Source: Clostridium_AT stratigraminis | Lineage (GTDB): Bacteria; Bacillota; Clostridia; Clostridiales; Clostridiaceae | Direction: 5' to 3' | Length of the DNA: 64,000 nt | Assembly (NCBI RefSeq): GCF_045310675.1 | Contig: NZ_JBJHZZ010000001.1 | Span: forward strand, 835,333-899,332 | Part shown: in pieces, positions 51,151 to 60,336 of the stretch | Layout: each line of letters opens with the position of its first letter | Numbering within the stretch: position 1 is the first letter of the stretch | Notes under the pieces: generated by a model | What the model was told of the DNA's origin: nothing | Databases searched by the model: none | The model's input: the letters and a program-made list of their open reading frames with translations, nothing else | Position numbers and translations under genes: made by a program

Positions 51151-52050
51151 TTATTTTAGGAACTTGAAGGTCCAAGCTAATAGTTCTACAGCTATATTTG
51201 CAGTAGTGTCATTTTTGTCTAGTAGAGGATTTAATTCAACAAAATCCATAGATTTAATTAAGCTTGATTGTCCTAAGGTTTTCAAAATAGTTTTTGCATC
51301 CTCAATATAAGGACCATTCTCTACAGCAGTACCTGTGCCCGGGACTAAACTTCCGTCTATAAAATCAATATCAAAACTTAGATGAACATTATTAATATTG
51401 CTTTGATTAATTTCATCTAATACTTCACTAATTACATGGTCCATGCCTTTTTCTTTAATTCTTTTTGTGGTATAAACATGTAGGTTTTCACTTTTAATGA
51501 AGTCATACTCACCTGGATCTAAGTCTCTGGCACCAACAATAAATACATTTTCCTTTTTTACCTTTATGCCTTTATAATAAACATCTGAAAGATTATCATA
51601 ACCAAGCCCCATGGCTTTTGCTAGGGACATACCATGTACGTTACCACTTCCGCTGGTTTTTTGTGTGTTAATATCCCCATGGGCATCCACCCAAATTACA
51701 GCAAGATTTTCGTAAGCTCTGCTGGCTCCTGCAATACTTCCAAGCCCGATAGAATGATCTCCGCCAATAACAAGGGGAAAACTTCCACCTTTAATTGAGG
51801 AATAAACTATATGTGCTAGATTATTGTTTACTTGAATTATAGGTTCAAAATATTTCATGTTTGGATGAGAAAAAAATTTATTATATTCCTCAACAACTGG
51901 AACAAACAAATCACCAAAATCAAACACTCTATGATTATACCTTCCTATTACTTCAACAATATTTTTATCCCTTAATTTCTTAGGACCATATTCAGGTCCT
52001 CTCTTATCTGCTCCATAAAATATTGGAACTCCAATAATGCTTATATCCAT
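51151..52050 (-). CDS. rocF: Arginase family enzyme (probable arginase)
   Basis: A 299-residue manganese enzyme that splits arginine to ornithine and urea. Metal motifs are visible: GGDHSIGLGSIAG near residue 98, WVDAHGDINTQKTSGSGNVHGM near 122, and SFDIDFIDGSLVPGTGTAVENG near 224. The DAHGDIN and GNVHGM pattern favours arginase over agmatinase. TAGGTGAAAC precedes the ATG. It follows a 60-residue unknown gene on the same strand by 10 bases. No ornithine-using genes lie nearby. Confidence 0.88.
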   Translation of the reverse strand: MDISIIGVPIFYGADKRGPEYGPKKLRDKNIVEVIGRYNHRVFDFGDLFVPVVEEYNKFFSHPNMKYFEPIIQVNNNLAHIVYSSIKGGSFPLVIGGDHSIGLGSIAGASRAYENLAVIWVDAHGDINTQKTSGSGNVHGMSLAKAMGLGYDNLSDVYYKGIKVKKENVFIVGARDLDPGEYDFIKSENLHVYTTKRIKEKGMDHVISEVLDEINQSNINNVHLSFDIDFIDGSLVPGTGTAVENGPYIEDAKTILKTLGQSSLIKSMDFVELNPLLDKNDTTANIAVELLAWTFKFLK

Positions 52051-52060
52051 TTTGTTTCAC

Positions 52061-52243
52061 CTATAATTTATCAACTGGTTTGAATCTTATAACATTATTT
52101 TCAAAGGTATAAGTATAGTTAAACACAGTATCTTGAATTTCTACAGATAATGTCTTATCTGAATAATTTAATACCTTTACCTCATTTTGAGATACATCAT
52201 AGGTCTGACAAAATAAATCCTTTACTTGGCTTTCTGTGGTCAT
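52061..52243 (-). CDS. Small protein of unknown function before arginase
   Basis: Not recognised. It has 60 residues, is acidic and without membrane helices: MTTESQVKDLFCQTYDV followed by beta-like strands (EVKVLNYSDKTLSVEIQDTVFNYTYTF). AAAGGATGG precedes the ATG. It ends 10 bases before the arginase start, so it is probably co-transcribed. Confidence 0.65.
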   Translation of the reverse strand: MTTESQVKDLFCQTYDVSQNEVKVLNYSDKTLSVEIQDTVFNYTYTFENNVIRFKPVDKL

Positions 52244-52351
52244 TTATATTACCATCCTTTCATAAAAACTTTATTATAGTATTTGCCATTTATTTTTTAA
52301 ATATTTATGATAAAATATAATACATGCATTAATATATATGGAGGAATTATT

Positions 52352-52510
52352 ATGTCAGATAAAAATATAGAAATGATGAAAAAAATAATTGAAGAAAAGA
52401 AGAGAAAAAGTGCTGAGCAAAGTGGAAATATGAGAGCAGATAAAAGTATTGGAAAACAAAGAAAAGCAAGTAGAAGCAGCAAGAAAACGGGTGGATTATT
52501 TGATAAGTAA
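52352..52510 (+). CDS. Small basic protein, 52 residues, unknown function
   Basis: Not recognised. The lysine/arginine/serine-rich product (MSDKNIEMMKKIIEEKKRKSA, then SIGKQRKASRSSKKTGGLFDK) looks helical at the start and disordered at the end. TGGAGGAAT precedes ATG 52352; an earlier in-frame ATG lacks a site. Similar small basic proteins are common in clostridia, often of unknown role. Confidence 0.6.
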   Translation: MSDKNIEMMKKIIEEKKRKSAEQSGNMRADKSIGKQRKASRSSKKTGGLFDK

Positions 52511-52610
52511 CTGTACAGCTGCATGTATAGTAAGCTATTATAAATAATTAATAATTTCGAGGAATTAAAATTAAAGGGAGATTATTTAAAGTTTTGAAAA
52601 GATCATATTA

Positions 52611-52638
52611 AAAGACTTTGCCAGATGGCAAAGTCTTT
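52611..52638. terminator. Hairpin terminator
   Basis: AAAGACTTTGCC pairs perfectly with GGCAAAGTCTTT over an AGAT loop, flanked by A/T. It sits just after the small gene on the minus strand and may also serve the plus-strand gene. Confidence 0.75.
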
Positions 52639-52649
52639 GCTAATTGGTA

Positions 52650-52766
52650 TTAAGCTTTATCTGTACGAGTAGTTTGAGAAGTTTTCATGCTCATACTATT
52701 TGATTTGTTGTTGCTAGGGGGTTTATTCTGCATCTTGTTTTTAGCTTTATTTTCGTTTTTTGTCAT
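52650..52766 (-). CDS. Small hydrophilic protein, 38 residues
   Basis: A short frame read on the minus strand: MTKNENKAKNKMQNKPPSNN, then KSNSMSMKTSQTTRTDKA. It is rich in K, N, S and T, with no hydrophobic segment. ATGGAGGCAGTT gives an excellent ribosome site, and a perfect hairpin terminator follows the stop, so expression is likely. The composition recalls small spore or stress proteins, but no family was recognised. Confidence 0.6.
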   Translation of the reverse strand: MTKNENKAKNKMQNKPPSNNKSNSMSMKTSQTTRTDKA

Positions 52767-52879
52767 AACTGCCTCCATAAATTACATAATCTATCGCATA
52801 TAGTTTTACCTTTAAGTTATGTAATTATGCAGTTGTTTAAATTTGACTAGTGGCCTCAATCAATTTATTGCTAAAATTA

Positions 52880-53725
52880 TTATTTAGTTTTTAATGAAGT
52901 GCCTTTTTCATCTTGGGTTATTAAACCTTTCTTCATAAGGCCGCCTAGAGCTTGTTTAAAATAATTTTTGCTTATATGAAAGGTTTTATATATTTCTTCA
53001 GGAGAGGTTTTATCATTAAAGGTCATAAACCCGCTGCTTGCTTTTAAGTAATTCAATATATTTTCTTGAAGAATTGTAACTTCTGTTTTTGCAGATTTTC
53101 TTGGAGTTAAACCAAGTTTACCATCTTCATAAATTTTATTAACAGTAAGTTCCAGAACATCTCCATGATGAAGATCTGTAAAATATTCGTTGTGAAGTAT
53201 AACTCCTCTGTATTTATTATCTACAGCTATCATTGCACTGTGATTTGTTTGAAAATCATAAACAATTCCTGTAACAGTATCATTTTGCTTATAAATATTA
53301 TTTTCTATTAAGTATTTATCTATATTAGTAGTGGCAGCAATTCTTCCTGTTTTGTCTAAATAAATGTAGAATAAATAGAATCTATTATTTTCAAGTCCAT
53401 AAAGTTTTTCCTTTTTGGGAACTAAAATATCCTTTTCAAGCCCAAAATCAATAAAGCTTCCAATGCCAGTATTAGAAACTACCTTTAGATAAGCAATGTC
53501 ACCTACTTTTGCTAAAGGTTTCTTTAAAGTAGCAACTGGCCTATCCTTAGTGTCTCTGTAAATAAAAACCTCGATTTCATCATCAATATTTATTTTTTCA
53601 TCAAGTATATTATTATTTGGTAATAGAATATCATCTGCTGTTTTACCAGTACCGCCATCTAAAAAATAGCCAAATTCAGTTTGTCTTAATATTTTTAATT
53701 TGTTATAACTACCTATGTTTATCAA
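52880..53725 (-). CDS. CvfB/YitL family S1-like RNA-binding protein
   Basis: A 281-residue protein with tandem S1-type domains and a C-terminal winged helix; the S. aureus homologue CvfB affects virulence gene expression through RNA binding. Visible are LRQTEFGYFLDGGTGKTADDILLPNNN at the start, VVSNTGIGSFIDFGLEKDILVPKKEKLYG near residue 83, and the end TFHISKNYFKQALGGLMKKGLITQDEKGT. A TTG start at 53725 follows GAAGAGGTA; the start is somewhat uncertain. Confidence 0.88.
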   Translation of the reverse strand: MINIGSYNKLKILRQTEFGYFLDGGTGKTADDILLPNNNILDEKINIDDEIEVFIYRDTKDRPVATLKKPLAKVGDIAYLKVVSNTGIGSFIDFGLEKDILVPKKEKLYGLENNRFYLFYIYLDKTGRIAATTNIDKYLIENNIYKQNDTVTGIVYDFQTNHSAMIAVDNKYRGVILHNEYFTDLHHGDVLELTVNKIYEDGKLGLTPRKSAKTEVTILQENILNYLKASSGFMTFNDKTSPEEIYKTFHISKNYFKQALGGLMKKGLITQDEKGTSLKTK

Positions 53726-54010
53726 GATATTTACCTCTTCTCATATTACAATATATTTTTCTTATAGTATTTTATATTTTAGCATATTTAATCCTTATAT
53801 TTCTACCATTCTTAACTTTGTTTTAAATGAAATTCAAATTTTAAAATTATAAAAGCTAAATAATTGGAGAAGGCTATGGGTTAATGACCCACTTTTATTT
53901 CTTCAGTGGCCTTTAGAATTAAGAACAAAAAAGACTTTGAATTTCTAAGTTTTAATGATATAATTTAAAACAGATATTATATAATAATGAATATTAGATA
54001 GGGTGATAAT

Positions 54011-54904
54011 ATGTTAAAAATTGGTTCTCATGTTTCCATGAGTGGAAAAAAGATGCTGCTTGGATCGTCAGAGGAAGCCGTATCATATGGAGCAAATACT
54101 TTTATGGTTTATACAGGTGCACCGCAAAATACTATACGTAAACCTATTGAAAGTTTGATGATTAGTGAAGCACTAGAGCACATGACTGATAATGGAATTG
54201 AAGAAATAATAGTCCATGCTCCTTATATAATCAATTTAGGTAATAGTGAAAAAGCAGAAACCTTTGAGCTAGCTGTTAATTTTCTAAGGGAAGAAATAAA
54301 AAGATCCGAGGCCCTTAAAAATGCCAGACAGATTGTATTGCATCCTGGAGCTCATGTAGGAGCAGGAGAAGAAAAAGGGATTAAACAAATTATTAAGGGA
54401 CTAAATGAGGTTATTACAAAGGAACAGAATGTTCAAATTGCATTAGAAACGATGGCAGGAAAAGGCTCTGAATGTGGTAAAACCTTTGAGGAACTAGCTG
54501 AGATTATTGATGGAGTGATTAATAATGATAAACTTTCAATATGTCTCGATACCTGTCATATAAACGATGCCGGCTACGACGTAGTTAATAATTTTGATGG
54601 AGTGCTAAAAGAATTTGATAAAATTATTGGACTTAATAGGCTTAAGGTAATCCATTTAAATGACAGTAAGAATACACTTGGTGCTAGAAAGGATAGGCAT
54701 GAAAATATTGGGGCCGGTCATATAGGCTTTAATGCTCTTTGCTATGTGGCACATCATGAACTTCTAAAGGATATACCTAAGATTCTTGAAACACCATATA
54801 TTGAAATACAAAACAGAGGGAAGACTGCTCCATATAAATATGAAATAGAAATGTTAAAACAAAAAAAGTATATGGATTTAACAGAAAAGATAACAAAAGC
54901 TTAA
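54011..54904 (+). CDS. nfo: Endonuclease IV (apurinic/apyrimidinic endonuclease)
   Basis: A 297-residue zinc-dependent DNA repair enzyme that cuts at abasic sites. The TIM-barrel zinc site is visible in KIGSHVSMSGKK at the start, IVHAPYIINLGN near 72, VLHPGAHVGAG near 110, IALETMAGKGSECG near 145, CLDTCHINDAGYDV near 180, HLNDSKNTLGARKDRHENIGAGHIG near 217, and ETPYIE near 262. AGGGTGATA precedes the ATG. It is a monocistronic-looking gene. Confidence 0.96.
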   Translation: MLKIGSHVSMSGKKMLLGSSEEAVSYGANTFMVYTGAPQNTIRKPIESLMISEALEHMTDNGIEEIIVHAPYIINLGNSEKAETFELAVNFLREEIKRSEALKNARQIVLHPGAHVGAGEEKGIKQIIKGLNEVITKEQNVQIALETMAGKGSECGKTFEELAEIIDGVINNDKLSICLDTCHINDAGYDVVNNFDGVLKEFDKIIGLNRLKVIHLNDSKNTLGARKDRHENIGAGHIGFNALCYVAHHELLKDIPKILETPYIEIQNRGKTAPYKYEIEMLKQKKYMDLTEKITKA

Positions 54905-54998
54905 TATAATCATAATAATTAAGTTCTATACTTATAAATGAAGGGCGAAAGTATAAATATGCTTAGGTCTGTATAAAGAAGAAAAAGGAGGTGATAAG

Positions 54999-55577
54999 AT
55001 GAAAAACTTAAATATATGCATAGATATTGATGGGACTATAACAGATCCGTATTATTTTTTAAACTTGGCGAACAAATACTTTAATAAAAATATTACAGAG
55101 GAACAGGTTACAGATTACTATATTAGTGAGGTTTATGAGATTTCAGATGAGGAATATGAAGAGTTTTATGAAAAAAATAAATGGGAGCTTCACTCAACTC
55201 AAAAGCTTAGAGCTAATGTTAATGATATTTTAAGAAAATTACATTTTAAGCACAATATTTATTTTGTAACTGCTAGAGAGAAATCTCTTAAAATGCTTAC
55301 CTATGGCTATTTAAGAAAAAATGGAATACCCTTCGATAATTTATTTCTACTAGGAACCCACCATAAGGTAAATAAAGCTGTAGAGTTAAATTGCGACCTA
55401 TTTATTGAAGACAGCTACGAAAACGCAGTTGAACTTTCTGAGGCTGGCTTTACAGTAATTTTATTAGATACAAATTATAACAGGCTGCCTTTAAATGATA
55501 GAATTACACGAGTTTACAATTGGATGGAAGTATACTATGAGATAAATAAACTGCTATTACAAAGGGAAGCAATGTAA
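54999..55577 (+). CDS. HAD-superfamily 5'(3')-deoxyribonucleotidase-like phosphatase
   Basis: A 192-residue hydrolase of the HAD fold, near the NT5C-type nucleotidases. Motif I is ICIDIDGTITDPYYF (nucleophile Asp9), motif II is in IYFVTAREKSLKML, and the last acidic motif is LFIEDSYENAVELSEAG. GGAGGTGATAAG precedes the ATG. Its own 3' end forms the left arm of the terminator. Substrate is unproven but is likely a nucleotide or similar phosphate ester. Confidence 0.85.
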   Translation: MKNLNICIDIDGTITDPYYFLNLANKYFNKNITEEQVTDYYISEVYEISDEEYEEFYEKNKWELHSTQKLRANVNDILRKLHFKHNIYFVTAREKSLKMLTYGYLRKNGIPFDNLFLLGTHHKVNKAVELNCDLFIEDSYENAVELSEAGFTVILLDTNYNRLPLNDRITRVYNWMEVYYEINKLLLQREAM

Positions 55578-55590
55578 TAGCAGCTTTTTA
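55551..55590 (+). terminator. Terminator overlapping the nucleotidase gene end
   Basis: CTGCTATTAC (55551-55560), inside the coding sequence, pairs with GTAATAGCAG (55574-55583) that spans the stop; TTTTT follows. Confidence 0.8.
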
Positions 55591-57315
55591 TTATTTTAGT
55601 TTAACAAGAAAATAAAAATCATTTCCTTTAGCATCAAATTTCTGATTGCTGACATCCCTATTTCCGGATATACTTGAAAGGACAATTTTAACTTTTACCT
55701 TGTCATTCTCATCACTTATTGTCATTTCCTCCTCAGATAGTACAGTTTCCTTTGTATTAGAGCTGTACTTACTAATTATTTCTTTGGAAATATTATTTAT
55801 ATTTTTTTGGTAAATTGTTTTTCCACCACTGATTAATTTTAATTCTCCTGTTTCATAATCATATTTGGAAGTTAATAGGGCATCTTGGGTACTATTCATG
55901 GACCTCATGTCAAAAAGGTAGTCATAGCCCATTATATTTAAGGCTTTTTGAGAGCTTTGTATATAAAAATAGTTTTGTTCACTATACTCACTCATAGGAT
56001 ATTCATATGAGAATCCAAAAACATCCGGCATATCATCAATTTTAAAGGAAGCAGGTAAATATTTCATATCTACAAAGCTGTGATAATTATTAAAGTAGCT
56101 TAATATGCTGCTTAGATTAATTTTATCTTCATTTGAAACACTTGAGGAACTTTTTATTTTTCCTGCTAAAAGCATATTGTTTTTAATTAATATTTTCTGA
56201 AATCTTTCATTTTGGCTCATTTTTGAAACTGAAAAACTACTTATAGGCCCAAATACTGAGATTATACTTAAAAAACAAAGGCTTATTGGAAGTAATATAT
56301 TTTTTATTTTCCTTGAAAAATTAAAATAAAGCATTATGCATAGAACCCAAATGGCTAAAACTATAACATAATAGCGTCTTTCTGTTATTCCATATGCATT
56401 TACTCTTATACCAATAGATATAAACATCATTATTAGGATTGGAAGTAATACTTTTGGAACTGCCATATAGAATAAGCTTGCCCATTTATCTTCAGTTTTA
56501 AAGGGAGTTATAAAAAATAATACAATTGCAGCAATAACTGAATACCATAGTACTAAATTTGAAACCATGCCGATTGGCCAAATTTTTGTTACAATTATTT
56601 TACCAAGGTATATATATAAAATGGCTGTATAAACTGTTAGGAGGGGCATGATAATATATAATAATAAAATTCTCAAAGCTTTTGGGTAGGTCCTTATATT
56701 TACTGATTCCCTATCTAAAGGTATCATACCAAGAAAATATGGTACTGCGAATATAAAAGTTACCATAATAAAGGAATAATAATAATATTTACTTAGAATT
56801 TTTATACCAATAAGCTTATCAATAGCAAATAGAATTGCAGAAAGACCAGCATACATAAATGCAGAATAGATAACCGTTAAAAAAAATGCAGAAAGTAATG
56901 TAATAACGTACTTTTCAAAATTTGCCTTTCTATAAAAATACGGAATAAATAGAAAGATAAGGTAAAGCGCAAGACTTATAGCTATGTATCTATTTACTGC
57001 TGTCATTTTTAGATTATCTAAAAATAAAAGATAATAAAAAATAAGAAAAACAATATTTAAACAATATATTATTGAAGTTTTTAAAATATTAGATACATTT
57101 TTCTTTTCAAAGTAGAGCCTTGTGCAAAGTGTAAGGGGAATTCCAAGTGAAAAGGTCATGGTGATTCTTCCAAGCGTGTTGCTTATAGGTTTTGTTTCAG
57201 CTATTATAATAAGAAGAGCAGCTATTAGGATTGAAAAAAATATGGAAAGAGGAAAGCGTTTAGTACTTGCATAAAGTTTATTTATAATGTTTTTAAGAGT
57301 GCTAAGTAGTCGCAT
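55591..57315 (-). CDS. DUF4153 multi-pass membrane protein
   Basis: A 574-residue membrane protein. Residues about 15-360 contain 10-12 hydrophobic helices; family stretches include IPYFLGMIPLDRE and the helix bundle ending at ISLCFLSIISVFGP. A large C-terminal extracytoplasmic domain (about 375-574) follows, with QNERFQKILIKNNMLLAGKIK and beta-rich repeats. The function of DUF4153 proteins is unknown. TAGGAGGTATT precedes the ATG. Confidence 0.82.
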   Translation of the reverse strand: MRLLSTLKNIINKLYASTKRFPLSIFFSILIAALLIIIAETKPISNTLGRITMTFSLGIPLTLCTRLYFEKKNVSNILKTSIIYCLNIVFLIFYYLLFLDNLKMTAVNRYIAISLALYLIFLFIPYFYRKANFEKYVITLLSAFFLTVIYSAFMYAGLSAILFAIDKLIGIKILSKYYYYSFIMVTFIFAVPYFLGMIPLDRESVNIRTYPKALRILLLYIIMPLLTVYTAILYIYLGKIIVTKIWPIGMVSNLVLWYSVIAAIVLFFITPFKTEDKWASLFYMAVPKVLLPILIMMFISIGIRVNAYGITERRYYVIVLAIWVLCIMLYFNFSRKIKNILLPISLCFLSIISVFGPISSFSVSKMSQNERFQKILIKNNMLLAGKIKSSSSVSNEDKINLSSILSYFNNYHSFVDMKYLPASFKIDDMPDVFGFSYEYPMSEYSEQNYFYIQSSQKALNIMGYDYLFDMRSMNSTQDALLTSKYDYETGELKLISGGKTIYQKNINNISKEIISKYSSNTKETVLSEEEMTISDENDKVKVKIVLSSISGNRDVSNQKFDAKGNDFYFLVKLK

Positions 57316-57616
57316 GAATACCTCCTAGTATTTCTTAATACTTATTTGACAATTATTAATTACCGCACTTTTCAAACTAGTTTATCTAATATTATCATAT
57401 TCTGAAAAATAAAAATAGATGTAAAAACAGATATAAAAATATAGCCACAAAGCCTAAGTATTTTTTAAAAGAAATAAATTAACGAAACATTAGGTTTTGT
57501 GGCTATTCTAAACGTTGAACTTCTTTCACAGCGAGTATCTAATGTAATATTTTTTATAGATTGTATATATTTTTATTAATAATATATTTTGCGACACTAC
57601 ATGTCAGAGTTGTGGC
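57316..57616. other. Intergenic region, about 300 bp, with one hairpin
   Basis: Between the DUF4153 gene and the Arc-like gene, both on the minus strand. A 17-bp stem (57441-57457 with 57490-57506, one G-U pair) is the only structure seen. It is probably the terminator of the SPFH/Arc unit, followed on the minus strand by AT-rich sequence that may hold the DUF4153 promoter. Confidence 0.5.
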
Positions 57617-57784
57617 TTATTTTTCTTCATCCTTTAAAAAGGACTTATTTCTTTTTTTTATAGCCTCAGTTAAAAGATATTCTATTTGTCCATTAACAGA
57701 TCTGAATTCTTCTTCGGCCCACCTATTTATTTCTTCCCAAGCTTTAGGGCTTAGTCTTAGCAGTACAGTCTTTTTATCAGACAT
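57617..57784 (-). CDS. Arc-like ribbon-helix-helix protein, 55 residues
   Basis: A short minus-strand frame: MSDKKTVLLRLSPKAWEEIN, then RWAEEEFRSVNGQIEYLLTE and AIKKRNKSFLKDEEK. The beta strand KTVLLRLSP followed by two helices, with RSVNGQIEYLL in the second, is the ribbon-helix-helix DNA-binding pattern of Arc/MetJ proteins. AGGAGTTAG precedes the ATG. It starts 9 bases after the SPFH gene stop, a pairing I recall from other Firmicutes. It probably regulates this unit. Confidence 0.75.
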   Translation of the reverse strand: MSDKKTVLLRLSPKAWEEINRWAEEEFRSVNGQIEYLLTEAIKKRNKSFLKDEEK

Positions 57785-57793
57785 ATCTAACTC

Positions 57794-58672
57794 CTAATTA
57801 TGAAGAGTGCCGGTATTAATAACTGGCTGAGTAGATCTTTCGCCACAGAGAACAACCATAAGATTACTTACCATAGCAGCTTTTCTCTCATCGTCTAGTT
57901 CCACAACCTTATTTTCGCCTAATTTGTTAATAGCCATCTCCACCATTCCTACTGCACCTTCAACTATCTTTTGTCTTGCTGCTATTATTGCAGTAGCCTG
58001 CTGCCTTTGAAGCATTGCAGCAGCTATTTCAGGGGCATAAGCTAAGTGGCTTAACCTAGCTTCTTCAACAATAACCCCAGCTTTGCCTAATCTTTCTTGA
58101 AGTTCTTTTTTTAAGGCTTCTGAAACCTCATCTGCGCTGCCCCTTAAAGAAAGTTCTTTTACTCCATCAGTTATGTCATAAGGATACATCCCAGCTAAGT
58201 GCCTTATAGCAGATTCACTCTGAACTTTCACAAACTCTGAATAATTTTCAACATTAAATAGAGCTTCTACAGTATTTTGTACCTTCCATACAACAACTGC
58301 GGCAATTTCAATTGGATTTCCCATCTCGTCATTAACTTTTAGTCTTTCACCATTAAGATTTCTAGAGCGAAGAGACACTTTTTTCTTTGTAAAAAAAGGA
58401 TTAGCCCAATGCCAGCCAGAAGATTTTATGGTACCTTTATAATCACCCATAAGCACTAGAGCTGCAGCAGAATTAGGCTGAATAACAAAGAAGCCTGGTA
58501 GCATAAGCAAAAAACCGATAAATCCAACTATTGATAGTATTATACAGAAAACACCAAAGGTTGATGCTGATACAACACCTATTATAAAAAGTACTATTGA
58601 AAGAATTAGAAGCAATAGAGTTATGAAGAACATTGTAATACCTGAACCTGTTTTAATTTCTTTTTCGTCCAT
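57794..58672 (-). CDS. SPFH/Band 7 domain membrane protein
   Basis: A 292-residue stomatin/flotillin-like protein. Two close hydrophobic segments (about residues 12-32 and 40-62) anchor it. The SPFH domain (about 65-235) shows PNSAAALVLMGDYKGTIKSSGWHWANPFFTKKKVSLRSRNLNGE and RLGKAGVIVEEARLSHLAYAPEIAAAMLQRQQA, followed by the helical QKIVEGAVGMVEMAI. The role is likely membrane organisation or protease scaffolding. TAGGAGGTTTA precedes the ATG. Confidence 0.92.
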   Translation of the reverse strand: MDEKEIKTGSGITMFFITLLLLILSIVLFIIGVVSASTFGVFCIILSIVGFIGFLLMLPGFFVIQPNSAAALVLMGDYKGTIKSSGWHWANPFFTKKKVSLRSRNLNGERLKVNDEMGNPIEIAAVVVWKVQNTVEALFNVENYSEFVKVQSESAIRHLAGMYPYDITDGVKELSLRGSADEVSEALKKELQERLGKAGVIVEEARLSHLAYAPEIAAAMLQRQQATAIIAARQKIVEGAVGMVEMAINKLGENKVVELDDERKAAMVSNLMVVLCGERSTQPVINTGTLHN

Positions 58673-58849
58673 AAGGTAAACCTCCTAAAAATATTTAGTG
58701 ATATCAAAATGATATCATTATAATATATTATACCATAATTAATTATAAGTGGGAATATATAGAATGCAATATGTAAAATTTAATTAATAATGTAATTCTT
58801 AAAAGTATTGAAAATAAAAGAACAAAGGAATATTATAATATTATGTATA

Positions 58850-58879
58850 TTGACAATTTATTCTAATAGTTGATACTAT
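58850..58879 (+). promoter_or_regulatory. Sigma-A-like promoter
   Basis: TTGACA (58850-58855) and TACTAT (58874-58879) are 18 bp apart, about 33 bases before the start of a 116-residue unknown gene. Confidence 0.6.
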
Positions 58880-58911
58880 AAAATAAAATATTATAAAGGG
58901 AGTGAGAAAAT

Positions 58912-59262
58912 ATGAAGCAGCATGTAAATGGAGCTCAATTAAGGGAAATAGATTTAGATGAAAGAATTTCCCTATTATCATTGGTAACAGGTCTTACTAA
59001 GGATTATGTTAGAGATGAATATAGTAAGGGCATGAAGGACGAAGACAGCATGCTTTTAAAATATGGCTATGATATAAAAGTAGGTGACCTTATAGAAATA
59101 ATTGAGAACTTTACTAGTGAATTTCCAACGCCTGAAGTAGTAAGTGGAAAATATAAGGTGAAGATTTCAGCAGCAGATTCTGAGTTTCAAGTAAGCTACT
59201 GTGATGCACTTTATGAGGTAGTTAAAATATTGTTAAAGAAGAAAATAATAATTGTACAATAA
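58912..59262 (+). CDS. Unknown conserved-looking small protein, 116 residues
   Basis: Not recognised. It is acidic and soluble, with RDEYSKGMKDEDSMLLKYGYDIKVGDLIEIIENF near residue 38 and a beta-rich second half (SGKYKVKISAADSEFQVSYCDALYEVVKILLKKK). GGGAGTGAG precedes the ATG, and a good promoter lies upstream. It stands alone between the divergently read SPFH gene and the downstream YitT gene. Confidence 0.65.
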   Translation: MKQHVNGAQLREIDLDERISLLSLVTGLTKDYVRDEYSKGMKDEDSMLLKYGYDIKVGDLIEIIENFTSEFPTPEVVSGKYKVKISAADSEFQVSYCDALYEVVKILLKKKIIIVQ

Positions 59263-59410
59263 TTATTTAAAAAGATCATTATCGGTAAAATTAATATTGG
59301 TAATGGTCTTTTTTATTTTTAAAAAATTTTTATAAAATATGTTTAAATTATTTGAATTATTATTTATACTGTATAAGGGACAAGCTAAGACTAGAAAAAG
59401 GTGATTAAAA

Positions 59411-60286
59411 ATGAGTAAAAAAAATAATAAAGATTTTTTATCCGACATTATACTTGTAACTATTGGTTGCGTCTTAACTGCTTTTTCAATAACTTCAATA
59501 TTGAAGCCAAATGGATTAATAACGGGTGGTATAACAGGAATTTCAATCATTCTTGAGAAGTTTATTTATATTAAATACACTTACATATATTATGCCTTAT
59601 CCGTGCTTATTCTTATTGTTTCCTACATAACAATAGGAAAAAAAGAAGCTTTAAAAATAATAACTTTATCTATTGCTTTTCCTCTGATTTTAATTGAATT
59701 GGAGAATTCTAATTATATTTTTATTCAACATGATATGCTGCTTGCTTCAGTATATTTTGGAATAATCTATGGCATAGGCATTGGTCTCGTATTTAAACGA
59801 GGATTTTCTTTTGGAGGAACAGATACCATTGCAAAAATTTTAAATAAAAGGATTTTAAATTTCATAAGTATAAGCCAAATACTTCTTGGAATTGACGGAC
59901 TAATAATTGCAGCTTCAGCTATAATATATAATAAAAATATAGCATTATATGCCATTATTTCACAAATTATTACTACTAGGGTTATTGATGCTGTAATGTT
60001 TGGCTTTAGTTCAAAAAAAGTTCAGATTGAAATAATCAGCGAAAAATATGATCAAATTGCAGATTATATTTTGCATAAGATAGCTAAGGGAGTAACCAGT
60101 TATGAAGTTAAAGGTAGATACAAAAATGAAAAAAGACTAAAGCTTCAAACTATTTGCTCTCCTAAAGAGGCTATGTTAATTAAGAAATTCATAACTACTG
60201 CAGACCCAGAAGCATTTGTAAATGTAATATCAATAACATCAGTTTGGGGCGGAGTCGGTTTTGATAAGTTAGTTGATGAAGGATAG
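59411..60286 (+). CDS. YitT family membrane protein (DUF161 + DUF2179)
   Basis: A 291-residue protein with five or six helices (about residues 12-190) and a cytosolic C-terminal DUF2179 domain (about 205-285) with IEIISEKYDQIADYILHKIAKGVTSYEVKGRY. The N-terminal GCVLTAFSITSILKPNGLITGGITGISIILE and the loop GFSFGGTDTIAKILNKR are family hallmarks. Its function is not established. AAGGTGATT precedes the ATG. A perfect 13-bp terminator follows. Confidence 0.9.
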   Translation: MSKKNNKDFLSDIILVTIGCVLTAFSITSILKPNGLITGGITGISIILEKFIYIKYTYIYYALSVLILIVSYITIGKKEALKIITLSIAFPLILIELENSNYIFIQHDMLLASVYFGIIYGIGIGLVFKRGFSFGGTDTIAKILNKRILNFISISQILLGIDGLIIAASAIIYNKNIALYAIISQIITTRVIDAVMFGFSSKKVQIEIISEKYDQIADYILHKIAKGVTSYEVKGRYKNEKRLKLQTICSPKEAMLIKKFITTADPEAFVNVISITSVWGGVGFDKLVDEG

Positions 60287-60300
60287 TTTACCTATTAAAT

Positions 60301-60336
60301 AAACAAAGTACAGCATCTTTATACTGTACTTTGTTT
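60301..60336. terminator. Bidirectional terminator between YitT and EamA genes
   Basis: AAACAAAGTACAG (60301-60313) pairs perfectly with CTGTACTTTGTTT (60324-60336), followed by TT. The stop of the minus-strand transporter gene lies in the loop. Confidence 0.85.
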
